A stretch of 64,000 nt of DNA from Propionibacteriaceae bacterium UBA7704 (GTDB lineage: Bacteria; Actinomycetota; Actinomycetes; Propionibacteriales; Propionibacteriaceae). The position numbers were made by a program, and so were the translations under genes. Below the pieces are notes generated by a model. It made no database searches and was not told where the DNA came from. It saw nothing but the letters and a program-made list of their open reading frames with translations. Positions 43,895 through 54,003 of this stretch are shown one piece after another. The DNA is taken from assembly GCA_002482525.1 (NCBI GenBank), contig DLGC01000017.1, forward strand, positions 186,492 to 250,491, in the 5' to 3' direction. Position 1 is the first letter of the stretch. Each line of letters opens with the position of its first letter.

Positions 43895-45828
43895 TGACGA
43901 GATTGCCCTACGGCTCGTGGCCGTCTCCGATCAGTCCCCGTGATCTCACCCGTGGTGCGATCAAGCTCTCCCCCGGTGTCGTCGACGGCGAGGTCGAGTA
44001 TTGGACCGAGGGCCACCCCGACCAAGCCGGACGCATCAGCCTGTGGCGCCGCGACGCCTCCGGCACGACGACCGACCTCACCCCGCAGCTGAATATCCGC
44101 ACCGGTGTGAACGAATACGGTGGTGGTGCCTGGACCGTGGCCGATGGCGTGGTGGTCTACTCTCGTTGGCCTGACGGCGCGCTCTTCCTGCTCCGACCTG
44201 ATGGGACCCCGCGTCCGTTGGCCCCCGGCGACGGCCTGCGCTACGCGAGCCTGTCGCTGCACCCCGAGCACGACGTGTTGCTGGCGGTTCGGGAGGATCA
44301 TCGCGGCGAGGGCTCCGCAACCCAGGTGATTGTCGCGCTCAGGTTGGGTTCGGATAACGCAGACGGCGGCAGGATCGTGGCCCACGGCGCTGACTTCTAC
44401 GCCCATCCGAGCCTCTCCGCCCAGGGACGGCTTGCTTGGTGTGAGTGGAATCTGCCCGACATGCCTTGGGATCGGGCCAACATTGTGGTCGCCGATCTGG
44501 CTGATCCTGACCAGACCACCGCTGTCGCCTCCGCCCCGGGAGTATCGGCGCTGTATCCGGCCTGGGCCCCGGACGGTGCGCTGCTCTATCTCAGCGATGC
44601 CGACGGCTTTTGGAACTTCCGGCGCTGGCACCACGGCCGCAGTGTCGCGCTCCGCCCGGCGCTCGCCGACTTCTGCGGGCCGCTGTGGGTCTTGGAGCCG
44701 GTGCCGTACAGCATCATTGACGCCCATCGGGTGGGGTGCTCCTGGAGTGTCGATGGCTTCGACAGGCTGGGGGTGCTCAGCTTTGACGACGATGGCTGCC
44801 CCGGGGAACTGACGGAGGTGGCCACTGAGGCGATCACCGTCCAGGTGTCGGGCACCGGCCCGGTTGCCCTGGCTCGCTTCGGCTATGCCGACCGCCCCGC
44901 TGAGTTGGTTCGTCTGGATTGGGCCACCGGTCAGACGATCACCCGTCAGCAGGAGGCGCCACCGCCGGCGGCGACGCTGGCTGTCTCTGTGGCTCAGCCC
45001 TTCGACTGGCTCGGCGAGGCCGGCCCGGTGCACGGCTGGTACTACCCGCCCAGCAACGCCGGGTGCCGCGGTCTTGCCGACGAACGCCCGCCAGTGCAGG
45101 TGTGGAGCCATGGCGGGCCCACCGGTTTCGCCCGACCAGAGTTCAACGTGGCGGTGCAGTTCTGGACTTCTCGCGGCATCGGCATCTTGGATGTGAACTA
45201 TTCCGGTTCGACTGGCTACGGGCGGGCCTACCGGGAGCGATTGAAGGGCCGCTGGGGCCTGCTGGACGTCTCTGACTGTGTTGCCGGGGTGCAGGCCTTG
45301 TCCGACGCCGGCGACGCCGATCGGGCCCGGTTGAGCATACGGGGTGGGTCGGCCGGTGGATTCACGACCCTGGCCGCCTTGACCTTCAGCGATGTCTTCG
45401 CTGCCGGGATCAGCCTGTACGGCATCGGGAACCTGGAGACCTTGGCCACCGATACCCACAAGTTCGAGTCACGTTACCTAGACAGCCTCGTCGCGCCCTA
45501 CCCCGCTGGACGCCAACAGTATCTGGATCGTTCGCCGATCAATCACTTGGATCAACTCAGCTGTCCGATGCTGATCCTGCAGGGCGCCGATGACACCGTG
45601 GTTCTCCCCGACCAGGCCGAGACCATGGCGGCCGCTGTTGCCGCAAAGGGTCTCCCGGTACGACTACGCGTCTTTCCCGGCGAGGGCCATGGCTTCCGTA
45701 AGGCAGAGACGATCATCGCTGTCGCCGACGAGGCTTTGGCATTCCTCGGCGAGGTACACGGTTTCGTCCCGTCTGGGACGCCTATCGCAGCTTCTCCCGA
45801 CCAGGCCGGTGGTCCGGTTTCGGCATGA
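43894..45828 (+). CDS. S9C-type prolyl oligopeptidase/acylaminoacyl peptidase
   Basis: This 644-residue serine peptidase has an N-terminal beta-propeller (to about 370) and a C-terminal alpha/beta-hydrolase domain. Catalytic residues appear as S486 in RGGSAGGFTT, Asp near 566 in QGADDTVVLPDQ and H599 in GEGHGF. The HGGPTGFARPEF oxyanion motif precedes them. It probably trims oligopeptides or acylated N-termini in the cytosol. Translationally coupled to the macrodomain gene. Its last 47 bases overlap the antisense 3' end of gluD. Confidence 0.93.
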   Translation: MTRLPYGSWPSPISPRDLTRGAIKLSPGVVDGEVEYWTEGHPDQAGRISLWRRDASGTTTDLTPQLNIRTGVNEYGGGAWTVADGVVVYSRWPDGALFLLRPDGTPRPLAPGDGLRYASLSLHPEHDVLLAVREDHRGEGSATQVIVALRLGSDNADGGRIVAHGADFYAHPSLSAQGRLAWCEWNLPDMPWDRANIVVADLADPDQTTAVASAPGVSALYPAWAPDGALLYLSDADGFWNFRRWHHGRSVALRPALADFCGPLWVLEPVPYSIIDAHRVGCSWSVDGFDRLGVLSFDDDGCPGELTEVATEAITVQVSGTGPVALARFGYADRPAELVRLDWATGQTITRQQEAPPPAATLAVSVAQPFDWLGEAGPVHGWYYPPSNAGCRGLADERPPVQVWSHGGPTGFARPEFNVAVQFWTSRGIGILDVNYSGSTGYGRAYRERLKGRWGLLDVSDCVAGVQALSDAGDADRARLSIRGGSAGGFTTLAALTFSDVFAAGISLYGIGNLETLATDTHKFESRYLDSLVAPYPAGRQQYLDRSPINHLDQLSCPMLILQGADDTVVLPDQAETMAAAVAAKGLPVRLRVFPGEGHGFRKAETIIAVADEALAFLGEVHGFVPSGTPIAASPDQAGGPVSA

Positions 45829-46729
45829 CGGTCTGGGGCACGTCGGGTTCTGCTGCCGGCTGCGGAACCATGCCCGCCATCGCGCCCTGCGCCACAATGC
45901 CGCGGGTTCCCCGGCGCAATCGCACCTCCACTTCACCGGCGATGCGGGTCAACAGGTAGTTCAGCACGATGTACATCGCGGCCAGCACGAACAGTGTGGG
46001 GATCAGGTTTCCGTAGCGGGTGGACAAGTTGGTGCCGGCTCGCAGCAGTTCGGAGTAGGCGATCATCGAACCCAATGCGGAGTCCTTCAAGATGACCACC
46101 AACTGGCTCAGCATGGACGGCAGCATGGCCGTGATGGCCTGCGGCAACAGCACAATGCGCAAAGTCTGGAACGGCGTCAGCCCGATGGCCAGCCCCGATT
46201 CGCGTTGACCTTTCGGCAACGACCCGACCCCAGAGCGCACGAGTTCGGCCAACACGCAGGAGTTGTACACCGTCAGTCCGACCACCACTCCGAACAGTGG
46301 CAGCAGGTTTCCGGTCAGGTGGAGCGTGAACAGACCCGCGTAGTAGGCAAAGAGCATCATCATCAGCACCGGAACTGCGCGGAAGAACTCCACGAAGCCC
46401 CCCGTGGCCCAGCGAACCCAGGTGTGCTGCGACAGCCGTCCCATCCCCAACAGCAGGCCGAAAATGATCGAGAGCACCACCGAAATCAACGCCGCGACCA
46501 GCGTGCCAATCAGCCCGGGGATCAGATAGGCGCTCCAGCTCTGCGGATCCAGGAACGGCAGCCACTTCTCGGCGGTGAACTGGTTGTTGTCCGGGTTGGC
46601 CAAGCCGACCACGAGCAGGGCGAGCAGGCCGAGGATCGCCAGACTTCCGATTGTCGCGATGATGGCATGTCGTCGGCGGGCCTTGGGGCCCGGTGCGTCG
46701 AACAGGATCGACGTTTCTGCCCCACTCAT
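45782..46729 (-). CDS. gluD: Amino-acid ABC transporter permease (GluD-like)
   Basis: This 315-residue permease of the HisM family has five to six helices from about residue 20, the EFFRAVPVLMMMLFAYYAGL segment and the EAA-loop region ESGLAIGLTPFQTLRIVLLPQA that contacts the ATPase. A long hydrophilic C-terminal tail (about 255-315, rich in Pro, Arg) is unusual for the family. ATG at 46729 overlaps the gluC stop (ATGA). Last gene of the gluABCD set. Confidence 0.9.
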   Translation of the reverse strand: MSGAETSILFDAPGPKARRRHAIIATIGSLAILGLLALLVVGLANPDNNQFTAEKWLPFLDPQSWSAYLIPGLIGTLVAALISVVLSIIFGLLLGMGRLSQHTWVRWATGGFVEFFRAVPVLMMMLFAYYAGLFTLHLTGNLLPLFGVVVGLTVYNSCVLAELVRSGVGSLPKGQRESGLAIGLTPFQTLRIVLLPQAITAMLPSMLSQLVVILKDSALGSMIAYSELLRAGTNLSTRYGNLIPTLFVLAAMYIVLNYLLTRIAGEVEVRLRRGTRGIVAQGAMAGMVPQPAAEPDVPQTVMPKPDHRPGREKLR

Positions 46730-47415
46730 CGTTGCACCGCCAACCGCTGCGAGAGCCAGGTGAACAGCAGACCGATCGGCAAGGTCAGCAGTACGAATCC
46801 GGTGGCCATGATGGCGAAGATCCAATACAACAGCGAGCTGTTGAACTCGATCATGTTTCGCATCATGTAGGCCGCTTCGGCCACTCCGACGGTTGCAACG
46901 ACAGTGGTGTTCTTGGTCAGCGCGATCAGCGTGTTTCCCAGCGGGGAGATCGCACCTCGGAAGGCCTGTGGGAGCACGACATAGCGCAGGCTGGGCCCAA
47001 AAGACAGGCCGATGGAGCGGGCGGCCTCTGCCTGCCCCTGGGGCACGGTGTTGATGCCGCTGCGGATTGCCTCGGCGACGAAGGACGCGTGGTAGATGGC
47101 GATAGCGACCACTGCCCAGCGAAAGCTGTTGTCGACGATGAAGGTCGGCGAGTTCGGATCAGCCAGGTTCAGTCTCAGTGCATCGGCGAAGCCCAATGAG
47201 GTGAGCGCCACAATCAGCGTCAGCGGCGTGTTGCGAACCAGGGTGACATACGCCGAACCGAATCGCTGCAATACCCCGATCGGGGAGACACGCAGGATGG
47301 CGATCACGGTTCCGATGATCAGCGAGCCGACCGCGCCCCAGACGGTGAGCTGAATGGTCATCCAGAACGCACCCAGAACGTCATAGGTGGCGAACAACTC
47401 CGCTAGTTCACTCAT
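46726..47415 (-). CDS. gluC: Amino-acid ABC transporter permease (GluC-like)
   Basis: This 229-residue permease starts MSELAELFATYDVLGAFWMT and has the conserved LVRNTPLTLIVALTSLGF, AEAIRSGINTVPQGQAEAARSIGLSFGPSLRYVVLPQAFR EAA loop, and NTTVVATVGVAEA segments. ATG at 47415 is chosen from three overlapping candidates (GTG 47421, ATG 47418, ATG 47415) because AGGAGG is then 5 bases upstream. It forms the membrane pore with GluD. Confidence 0.92.
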   Translation of the reverse strand: MSELAELFATYDVLGAFWMTIQLTVWGAVGSLIIGTVIAILRVSPIGVLQRFGSAYVTLVRNTPLTLIVALTSLGFADALRLNLADPNSPTFIVDNSFRWAVVAIAIYHASFVAEAIRSGINTVPQGQAEAARSIGLSFGPSLRYVVLPQAFRGAISPLGNTLIALTKNTTVVATVGVAEAAYMMRNMIEFNSSLLYWIFAIMATGFVLLTLPIGLLFTWLSQRLAVQR

Positions 47416-47492
47416 CATCACCTCCTGTGCAGCCGAGGGCGGTTGGCGATTGGGGGCTCGGCTCAGTGACCGAGCCCCCGCTCACTTCTGGG

Positions 47493-48311
47493 TCAGGAAC
47501 AGGCGTCCGGGGTGGGTGGATTGACCGCCGCATCGGGTACGAAGCCGGACTGTCCGACGGTGTCGTCCAGCGCCTTCTGCCAGGCACCGTCGCTGACCAT
47601 CTTCTGCAACGCCGTGTTGATCTTGGTGCACAGTTCGGTGTCGCCCTTCTTGATGCCGACGCCGTAGCGCTCAACGCTGAAGGTCTTGCCGACCACCTTG
47701 AACTTGCCCGCGTACTGCGGCTGGGCGGCAAACCCGGCCAGAATCACGTTGTCGGTGGTGACAGCATCGATCGCACCGGAGGCGAGGGCCTCGACGCACT
47801 TGGAGTAGGTGTCGTATTCCTTCAACTGAACCTGGTCGGCGAAGTTGTCCTTCACTTTCTGGGCCGAGGTCGACCCGACCACCGAACACAGCTTCTTGCC
47901 GTTCAGCGTGTCGGGTCCGGTGATGTCGGTGTTGTCAGCCGCCACCAGGAGGTCCTGACCGGCCACGAAGTACGGTCCGGCGAAGGACACCTTCTTCTTG
48001 CGGTCATCGGTGATGGAGTAGGTGGCGAAGATCATGGTCACTTGATCGGACTGCAACATGGTCTCGCGCTGCGCCGAGGGGGTCTCCTTGAACTCGATGT
48101 CGGTGTAACCCAACTCCTTGGCGACGTACTTGGCGACCTCCACATCGAAGCCGGTGTAGGTATCACCTTCTTTCAGGCCGAGCCCGGGCTGATCGAATTT
48201 GATTCCGATTGCGACCTTCGTATCCGACGTGCTGGGTGAGCTACACGCGGTGAGGCTGATGGCAACCGCCATTGCCGCCGCCAACACCCCAAAAGGTTTC
48301 GTCAACTTCAT
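47493..48311 (-). CDS. gluB: Glutamate-type amino-acid ABC substrate-binding lipoprotein (GluB-like)
   Basis: This 272-residue lipoprotein has a signal peptide with lipobox LTAC (cysteine at residue 23) and a family 3 solute-binding domain: YTGFDVEVAKYVAKELGY, ETPSAQRETMLQSDQVTMIFATYSITDDRKKKVSFAGPYF, and GKKLCSVVGSTSAQ. The ligand is probably glutamate or a related amino acid, judged by similarity to corynebacterial GluB and the gluABCD gene order. It is anchored to the outer face of the membrane and delivers substrate to GluC/GluD. Confidence 0.92.
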   Translation of the reverse strand: MKLTKPFGVLAAAMAVAISLTACSSPSTSDTKVAIGIKFDQPGLGLKEGDTYTGFDVEVAKYVAKELGYTDIEFKETPSAQRETMLQSDQVTMIFATYSITDDRKKKVSFAGPYFVAGQDLLVAADNTDITGPDTLNGKKLCSVVGSTSAQKVKDNFADQVQLKEYDTYSKCVEALASGAIDAVTTDNVILAGFAAQPQYAGKFKVVGKTFSVERYGVGIKKGDTELCTKINTALQKMVSDGAWQKALDDTVGQSGFVPDAAVNPPTPDACS

Positions 48312-48345
48312 CTTTCCTCCTTGGTTTGGGTACTTCGGTGGGAAA

Positions 48346-49119
48346 TCAGTGGGTGAGGATTTTGCTCAAAAAGTCCTTGGCTCGATCGCTGCGTGGATTG
48401 GCGAAGAATTCATCGGGTGTGTTCTCCTCGACGATCTGTCCATCGGACATGAACACCACTCGGTGGGCGGCCTTGTGCGCAAAGCCCATTTCGTGAGTGA
48501 CCACGATCATGGTCATGCCAGCGCTCGCCAGCGTCACCATGACATCGAGCACCTCATTGACCATCTCTGGGTCCAGCGCCGAGGTCGGCTCGTCGAAGAG
48601 GATGACTTTGGGGTCCATGGCCAGTGCCCGTGCGATTGCCACGCGTTGCTGCTGGCCTCCGGAGAGCTGCGCGGGGTACTTCTCGGCCTGGTCGGCGACG
48701 CCAACCCGCTCCAGGAGCTCCATTGCGCGCGTCTTGGCAGCATCTGGTCTGAGCCGACGCACCTTGATCGGGCCCAAGGTGACGTTCTCCAGCACCGTCT
48801 TGTGCGCGAACAGATTGAACGATTGGAAGACCATACCGACATCGGCACGCAACTGAGCCAGAGCTCGTCCCTCTTCAGGAAGCAGTTTCCCGTCAACGGT
48901 GATCGTTCCGGAATCGATGGTCTCCAGTCGATTGATAGCACGACACAGCGTCGACTTCCCCGAGCCCGAGGGACCCAGAATGACCACGACCTCACCGCGA
49001 CTGACGGTCAGGTCGATATCGGCGAGAACATGCAGAGTTCCGAAGTGCTTATTGACCTGTTTGAGCACGACCAGAGGGTCGTTTTGGGTAGTCGTTGACG
49101 TCGATTCGGGCATCGGCAT
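48346..49119 (-). CDS. gluA: Amino-acid ABC transporter ATP-binding protein (GluA-like)
   Basis: This 257-residue ATPase has Walker [11 protein letters not shown]-loop VFQSFNLF, signature LSGGQQQR, Walker [12 protein letters not shown] and H-loop THEMG. It is closest in style to GlnQ/GluA polar amino-acid importers. The ATG at 49119 has a leaderless -10 box, so gluABCD has its own promoter immediately downstream of sigA. Gene order gluA-gluB-gluC-gluD matches the corynebacterial glutamate uptake operon. Confidence 0.95.
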   Translation of the reverse strand: MPMPESTSTTTQNDPLVVLKQVNKHFGTLHVLADIDLTVSRGEVVVILGPSGSGKSTLCRAINRLETIDSGTITVDGKLLPEEGRALAQLRADVGMVFQSFNLFAHKTVLENVTLGPIKVRRLRPDAAKTRAMELLERVGVADQAEKYPAQLSGGQQQRVAIARALAMDPKVILFDEPTSALDPEMVNEVLDVMVTLASAGMTMIVVTHEMGFAHKAAHRVVFMSDGQIVEENTPDEFFANPRSDRAKDFLSKILTH

Positions 49120-49125
49120 GTCTCG

Positions 49126-49131
49126 AACCTA
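49126..49131 (-). promoter_or_regulatory. -10 box of a leaderless promoter for gluABCD
   Basis: TAGGTT on the minus strand lies exactly 6 bases before the gluA ATG at 49119, in the 94-base gap after sigA. Confidence 0.58.
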
Positions 49132-49186
49132 ATCGAGTCCCGCCCGCAAAAGCCATCGCCTTGAGGTTTCAATCGGGTCACGAAGA

Positions 49187-49204
49187 TGCCGTCGACAAAC
49201 GGCA
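49187..49204 (-). terminator. Weak hairpin after the principal sigma factor gene
   Basis: TGCCGT and ACGGCA form a 6-bp stem around a 6-base loop, 10 bases past the sigA stop. The T-tract is poor, so termination is likely partial at best. Confidence 0.35.
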
Positions 49205-49213
49205 CAAATGCGA

Positions 49214-50605
49214 TCAGTCCAGGTAGTCGCGCAGCACTTGAGACCGAGATGGATGGCGCAATTTGCTCATCGTCTTGGATTCGATCTGGCGAATCCGCTC
49301 CCGTGTCACGCCGTATACCTTGCCGATTTCGTCGAGGGTCTTCGGCTGTCCGTCGGTGAGCCCGAAACGCATGCTCACCACACCGGCCTCGCGTTCGCTG
49401 AGGGTGTCCAGCACGTCGTGAAGCTGTTCCTGCAACAGGGTGAAGTTCACCGCCTCGGCCGGAACGACCGCCTCGGAATCTTCGATCAGATCGCCGAACT
49501 CGGAGTCGCCGTCCTCACCGAGCGGGGTATGCAAAGAGATCGGCTCGCGACCGTACTTCTGAACCTCGACCACCTTCTCCGGGGTCATGTCCAGTTCCTT
49601 GGCCAACTCTTCGGGCGTTGGCTCGCGACCGAGGTCCTGCAGCATCTGACGCTGGACTCGAGCCAGCTTGTTGATGACCTCGACCATGTGCACGGGGATA
49701 CGAATGGTTCTGGCCTGGTCGGCCATGGCACGCGTGATCGCCTGCTTGATCCACCACGTGGCGTAGGTGGAGAACTTGTAACCCTTGGTGTAATCGAACT
49801 TCTCGACCGCACGGATCAGACCCAGATTGCCCTCCTGGATGAGGTCCAAGAACAGCATGCCGCGGCCGGTGTAGCGCTTTGCCAGAGACACCACGAGACG
49901 CAGGTTGGCTTCCAGCAGGTGATTCTTGGCGCGACGTCCGTCTTCGGCGATCCACTCCAGATCCTCGCCGTCGGAGCCACCCTTGCCTTCGTTCAGAGTC
50001 TCTTCGGCGAACAGTCCGGCCTCGATGCGTTTGGCCAACTGCACTTCCTGCTCTGCATTCAGCAAGGCGACCTTGCCGATCTGCTTGAGGTAGTCCTTGA
50101 CGGGATCCGCCGTGGCACCCGCTGCCATCACCTGCTGCTCAGGCTCATCGGCATCGTCGGTGTCCGACAAGCTGAAGCCCTCGTCCTCGGCGAGTTCGGC
50201 CTCAGTCTTGGCGGCCTCAGCGGGCTCGAACGCGGCCTCGTCGACATCATCAAGGCTGCGCTTCTTGCCGCCCACGGTGATGACTACGTCGTCGCCCTCA
50301 CGACTGACTTTGGTGGCCTTCTCAACAACGGCGACCTCGACGGTGACCGTCTCCTCCTCGCCACTCTCGTCCTCGGAATCCTCGATCTCCACCTCGACAT
50401 CCAACTCCACGACATCGACGTCGACGATGACGTCGTCGGTGGGGTCCACGTCGACATCCGGCGTCACCGGGGAGCTCTGCTCGGCGTCCTTGGGGGGAAC
50501 GATCGCAACCGGCTTCGCAGCGGCTTTGCGGGGGCGCCGCTTAGGCGGCGCGGCTACCGGTTCTTCTTCAACCGAAACGGCAGCGGCACGAGAGCGTGGA
50601 GACAC
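49214..50605 (-). CDS. sigA: Principal RNA polymerase sigma-70 factor (SigA/HrdB type)
   Basis: This 463-residue factor has a long acidic, low-complexity N-terminus (to about 160; many Asp/Glu/Val), then region 1.2 [29 protein letters not shown], region 2 with [40 protein letters not shown], region 3, and region 4.2 with [25 protein letters not shown]. It reads housekeeping promoters; the TANNNT boxes in this window fit. GTG at 50605 is chosen because AGAGG lies 8 bases upstream; the longer TTG start has none. It is followed by gluABCD and divergent from an oligopeptidase gene. Confidence 0.96.
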   Translation of the reverse strand: MSPRSRAAAVSVEEEPVAAPPKRRPRKAAAKPVAIVPPKDAEQSSPVTPDVDVDPTDDVIVDVDVVELDVEVEIEDSEDESGEEETVTVEVAVVEKATKVSREGDDVVITVGGKKRSLDDVDEAAFEPAEAAKTEAELAEDEGFSLSDTDDADEPEQQVMAAGATADPVKDYLKQIGKVALLNAEQEVQLAKRIEAGLFAEETLNEGKGGSDGEDLEWIAEDGRRAKNHLLEANLRLVVSLAKRYTGRGMLFLDLIQEGNLGLIRAVEKFDYTKGYKFSTYATWWIKQAITRAMADQARTIRIPVHMVEVINKLARVQRQMLQDLGREPTPEELAKELDMTPEKVVEVQKYGREPISLHTPLGEDGDSEFGDLIEDSEAVVPAEAVNFTLLQEQLHDVLDTLSEREAGVVSMRFGLTDGQPKTLDEIGKVYGVTRERIRQIESKTMSKLRHPSRSQVLRDYLD

Positions 50606-50717
50606 AAGCAAACCTCTCAAGAATCGTTACAGGGCGCGCAACAACCGGGAGCTGTCAATCCCTTCGATCGGTCCATTGTGCCACGTACACCCGGATCACC
50701 CAAGCCGCGCAGCCTCA

Positions 50718-50723
50718 TAGAGT
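50718..50723 (+). promoter_or_regulatory. -10 box of a leaderless promoter for the oligopeptidase gene
   Basis: TAGAGT lies exactly 6 bases before the ATG at 50730, with no Shine-Dalgarno sequence. Confidence 0.58.
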
Positions 50724-50729
50724 GTCGCC

Positions 50730-52859
50730 ATGCCCTTGGTACCGACACCACCCACCGCTGCCCGCCGTCCACACCCGCGAGTGCACCACGGCGACCGTTT
50801 CCTCGACCCGTATGAGTGGATGCGTGACAAGGGTGCCGCGGAGTTCCGGGAGTTGCTCGCTGCGGAGAACGATTACACCGCTGCCATGACGGCACACCAG
50901 GAGCCGCTACGCGCCGAGATCTACGCCGACATCGCCACCCGCACCAAGCAGACCGACCTCAGCGTTCCAGAGTTCGTCAGGCATCCCGGCTTAGGCACCT
51001 ATTGGTACTACGCACGCACCCACGAGGGCCACGACTATCCCACCCTGCATCGCTGCCCGGCCCAAGACCGCGACCACCTCCCGGCTATGGACGGCCCGGC
51101 ACCAGCGGCCGAAGAACTGCTCTTGGACCTGCAGGCGCTGTCGATCGACACCGACTTCCTGGCACTCGGTGCCTTCGCTGTCACCCCCGACGGGCGCCAT
51201 GTGGCCTATTCCCTCGACACGCGTGGCGATGAACGCTTCGAGTTGAGGATCCGCGATGTGATCACCGGCGCTGATCTCGACGATGCCGTGCCCGATATCG
51301 CCGGCGGCGGCACCTGGTTCGATTCGACAAGCTTCTGCTATCTGCGCGTCGATGAGGCCTGGCGTCCGCACCAACTCTGGTTGCACCGACTCGGCGAGAC
51401 AACCGACGAGTTGCTGTACACCGAACCCGATGAACGATTCTGGCTTTCGGTCGATTCCTCCCGCGACGATCGGTTCATGATCGTCAGCGCGAGCAGCAAG
51501 AACACCAGCGAGACCTGGCTGGTGGATGGCCTCGGCTCCCCGACGCAGTTGCGCAGCGTCGCCGGTCGGCGCGACGGCATCGAGTACGACGTCGAAGTCG
51601 CTGGGGATCGGCTCTTCATCGTGCACAACGACGGTGCGGTTGATTTCGCCCTGGCCGAAGCTCCGCTGGACGCCAACACACCGCAGCAGTGGCGCACCAT
51701 CTGGCCCGGTGAACCCGGCGTCCGGTTGCTGGGGGTGAGCGCCTATGACCGGGTGCTGGTGATCAGCGAGCGTCGCGACGGCCTGCAGCAGATCGCGCTG
51801 CGTCCTCGTGACGAGGCGGGGAACGTCGCAGCACCCTCGCCGATCGAATTCGACGAACCACTATTCAGTGCCGACGCCGACGACGGCGACGAGGCTGACA
51901 CTGATCGAATCCGTTTGCACTACCAATCGATGGTCACGCCTCCACAAGTGATCGAGTACCGGCTCGATGACGGGCGCCGCACGGTACTGCGCAGCCGTCC
52001 GGTACTCGATCATCCGACGTGGGGTCCCTACCGTCCCGCCGACTACCGGCAGCGACGGGAGTGGGCGACGGCCACCGACGGCACCCAGATCCCGATTTCG
52101 GTGGTGTACCGCGCCGACACGCCGATTGACGGCACCGCTGGATGCCTGCTGTACGGCTACGGGGCCTACGAGATTAGCTTGTCACCGAGCTTTTCGATCG
52201 CCAGGCTCAGCTTGCTGGACCGCGGCTATGTCTATGCCGTCGCCCACGTTCGCGGCGGCGGTGAGCTGGGCCGCAACTGGTACGAGGGGGGCCGACTGGC
52301 CGCGAAAGAGAACTCCTTCACCGACTTCGTGGCATGCGCCAGGAGGCTGGTCGAGTTGGGTTACGTGGCGGAGGACCGCTTGGCTATCGAGGGAGCCAGC
52401 GCCGGCGGACTTCTGATCGGAGCGGCCGTCAATCTGGCGCCGGAGCTGTTCCGGGCGGTGCATGCGGCCGTGCCGTTCGTTGATGCCTTGACCACGGTGC
52501 TCGATCCGGAGCTGCCGTTGACCGTGACCGAATGGGAGGAGTGGGGCGACCCACTTCACGATGCCCAGGCGTATGCGCGGATGCGACGCTATTCGCCCTA
52601 CGAGAACGTGCATCCAGGGCGCTACCCCGCGATTCTGGTGTCAACCAGCCTCAACGACACTCGGGTGGAGGTCACCGAACCGGCCAAGTGGGTGGCCGAG
52701 TTGCGCCACACCACCGGATCGGATCAGCCGGTGCTGCTGCGCACGGAAATGGTGGCTGGCCACGCCGGGGCGTCGGGTCGCTACCAAGCCTGGCGCGACA
52801 CCGCCTTCGAGTTGGCCTGGCTCATCGACCGAACCGGGGCAGACCCAGCGACTCACTGA
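50730..52859 (+). CDS. ptrB: Oligopeptidase B-like S9A peptidase
   Basis: This 709-residue peptidase starts with the propeller-entry sequence DRFLDPYEWMRDK and has a C-terminal hydrolase domain. Catalytic residues are S557 in EGASAGGLL, D643 in NDTRVEV and H678 in AGHAGASGRYQ; GGELGRNWYEGG and the acidic EWGDP segment fit oligopeptidase B, which cuts short peptides after basic residues. The assignment to OpB over general prolyl oligopeptidase rests on these motifs. Between sigA and sigB in this genome. Confidence 0.9.
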   Translation: MPLVPTPPTAARRPHPRVHHGDRFLDPYEWMRDKGAAEFRELLAAENDYTAAMTAHQEPLRAEIYADIATRTKQTDLSVPEFVRHPGLGTYWYYARTHEGHDYPTLHRCPAQDRDHLPAMDGPAPAAEELLLDLQALSIDTDFLALGAFAVTPDGRHVAYSLDTRGDERFELRIRDVITGADLDDAVPDIAGGGTWFDSTSFCYLRVDEAWRPHQLWLHRLGETTDELLYTEPDERFWLSVDSSRDDRFMIVSASSKNTSETWLVDGLGSPTQLRSVAGRRDGIEYDVEVAGDRLFIVHNDGAVDFALAEAPLDANTPQQWRTIWPGEPGVRLLGVSAYDRVLVISERRDGLQQIALRPRDEAGNVAAPSPIEFDEPLFSADADDGDEADTDRIRLHYQSMVTPPQVIEYRLDDGRRTVLRSRPVLDHPTWGPYRPADYRQRREWATATDGTQIPISVVYRADTPIDGTAGCLLYGYGAYEISLSPSFSIARLSLLDRGYVYAVAHVRGGGELGRNWYEGGRLAAKENSFTDFVACARRLVELGYVAEDRLAIEGASAGGLLIGAAVNLAPELFRAVHAAVPFVDALTTVLDPELPLTVTEWEEWGDPLHDAQAYARMRRYSPYENVHPGRYPAILVSTSLNDTRVEVTEPAKWVAELRHTTGSDQPVLLRTEMVAGHAGASGRYQAWRDTAFELAWLIDRTGADPATH

Positions 52860-52892
52860 GCAGCACCTGAGGCTCGGCTGAGCGTTCCCAGC

Positions 52893-52937
52893 ACCCTGAG
52901 TACCAGGGTCAGGCTCCCCTATCAGACTGTGGTCTGA
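52893..52937. repeat. Two small hairpins between the oligopeptidase and sigB genes
   Basis: ACCCTG/CAGGGT (52893-52909, 5-base loop) and TCAGAC/GTCTGA (52922-52937, loop TGTG) lie in the 179-base spacer before sigB. The first may act as a weak terminator; the second is symmetric enough to be an operator. Nothing else is seen in the spacer. Confidence 0.35.
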
Positions 52938-53038
52938 ATCTGCGTGGTAGCGCTGCCCCCGCAGTCGCGAAGGCGATGTCAGGGCACAAAACGCCCCAGT
53001 GTTGGCGTTGTACTTAGGGCGAGCGAAAAGGAGCCAAC

Positions 53039-53989
53039 GTGATTTCAACCGCACACCGGATCCGTAGCACGGACGGCATTGATGGCAAGGACGCCGTGGG
53101 GCTGTACTTGGACGGGATAGCCAAGACCCCACTTCTCAGCGCGCCCGACGAGGTCGAGCTGGCCCGGCTGATCGAAGCCGGACGCTACGCCCAGACCATT
53201 CTTGACGGCGAACTGAGCGACGAGGATGCCTCTGCGCACACCGTCCAGGCCACCGAGGACGAACTGCGACAGATTGCCGCTGAAGGCGCCGCAGCAATGC
53301 AGCGCTTCATCACCGCCAATCTGCGGCTGGTGGTCTCCGTGGCCCGCAAGTATGGGCGAGCACAGATGCCGCTGCTGGACCTGGTCCAAGAAGGCAATAC
53401 CGGTCTGATCCGTGCGGTCGAGAAGTTCGACTACACCAAGGGTTTCAAGTTCTCCACCTACGCCACCTGGTGGGTGCGCCAGTCGATTTCTCGCGGCATC
53501 GCCCAACAGGGACGCATCGTCCGACTCCCGGTCCACGTGGCCGAGCAAGTGAATCAGGTCTCGGCCGTGCGCCGGACGCTCGAGCGTCGCCTGGGCCGGG
53601 AGCCGGAGCTCGCCGAAATCGCGGCCGAGCTGGATTCGCCGGTGGAGCACATCATCGAGTTGCTCCGCCTGGCTCGCGACCACGTGAGCCTGGATGCTCC
53701 CATCGAGGAGGACGGCGACACCGCCTTGGGTGATTTGATGGCTCGCGAAACCTCACCGGGACCCGACGAGATGGTGCTGGACGCCGAGGACCGCTCCCGA
53801 CTCGAGGCCATGCTGTCCAGCCTGGACGAGCGTTCGGCCGATGTGGTTCGGCGCCGGTACGGCCTCCTCGATGGCAGGCAGGCCAAGCTCGCTGACATCG
53901 CCGCCGTGTGGGGCATTACCGCCGAACGGGTACGCCAGATCGAGCGGCACGCCATCTCCAAACTGCGGACCGAGTCCGACGCGGCCTGA
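53039..53989 (+). CDS. sigB: Second sigma-70 family factor (SigB type)
   Basis: This 316-residue factor lacks the long acidic N-terminus of the principal sigma factor. It has region 1.2 GLYLDGIAKTPLLSAPDEVELARLIE, region 2 with [40 protein letters not shown], and region 4.2 WGITAERVRQIERHAISKL. By length and motifs it is group 2 (SigB/HrdD-like), which in actinobacteria serves stress or stationary phase. GTG at 53039 follows AAAAGGAG. In mycobacteria the next gene is ideR (dtxR); here a terminator and tesB follow instead. Confidence 0.93.
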   Translation: MISTAHRIRSTDGIDGKDAVGLYLDGIAKTPLLSAPDEVELARLIEAGRYAQTILDGELSDEDASAHTVQATEDELRQIAAEGAAAMQRFITANLRLVVSVARKYGRAQMPLLDLVQEGNTGLIRAVEKFDYTKGFKFSTYATWWVRQSISRGIAQQGRIVRLPVHVAEQVNQVSAVRRTLERRLGREPELAEIAAELDSPVEHIIELLRLARDHVSLDAPIEEDGDTALGDLMARETSPGPDEMVLDAEDRSRLEAMLSSLDERSADVVRRRYGLLDGRQAKLADIAAVWGITAERVRQIERHAISKLRTESDAA

Positions 53990-54003
53990 TCCCGCCACAG
54001 ACT

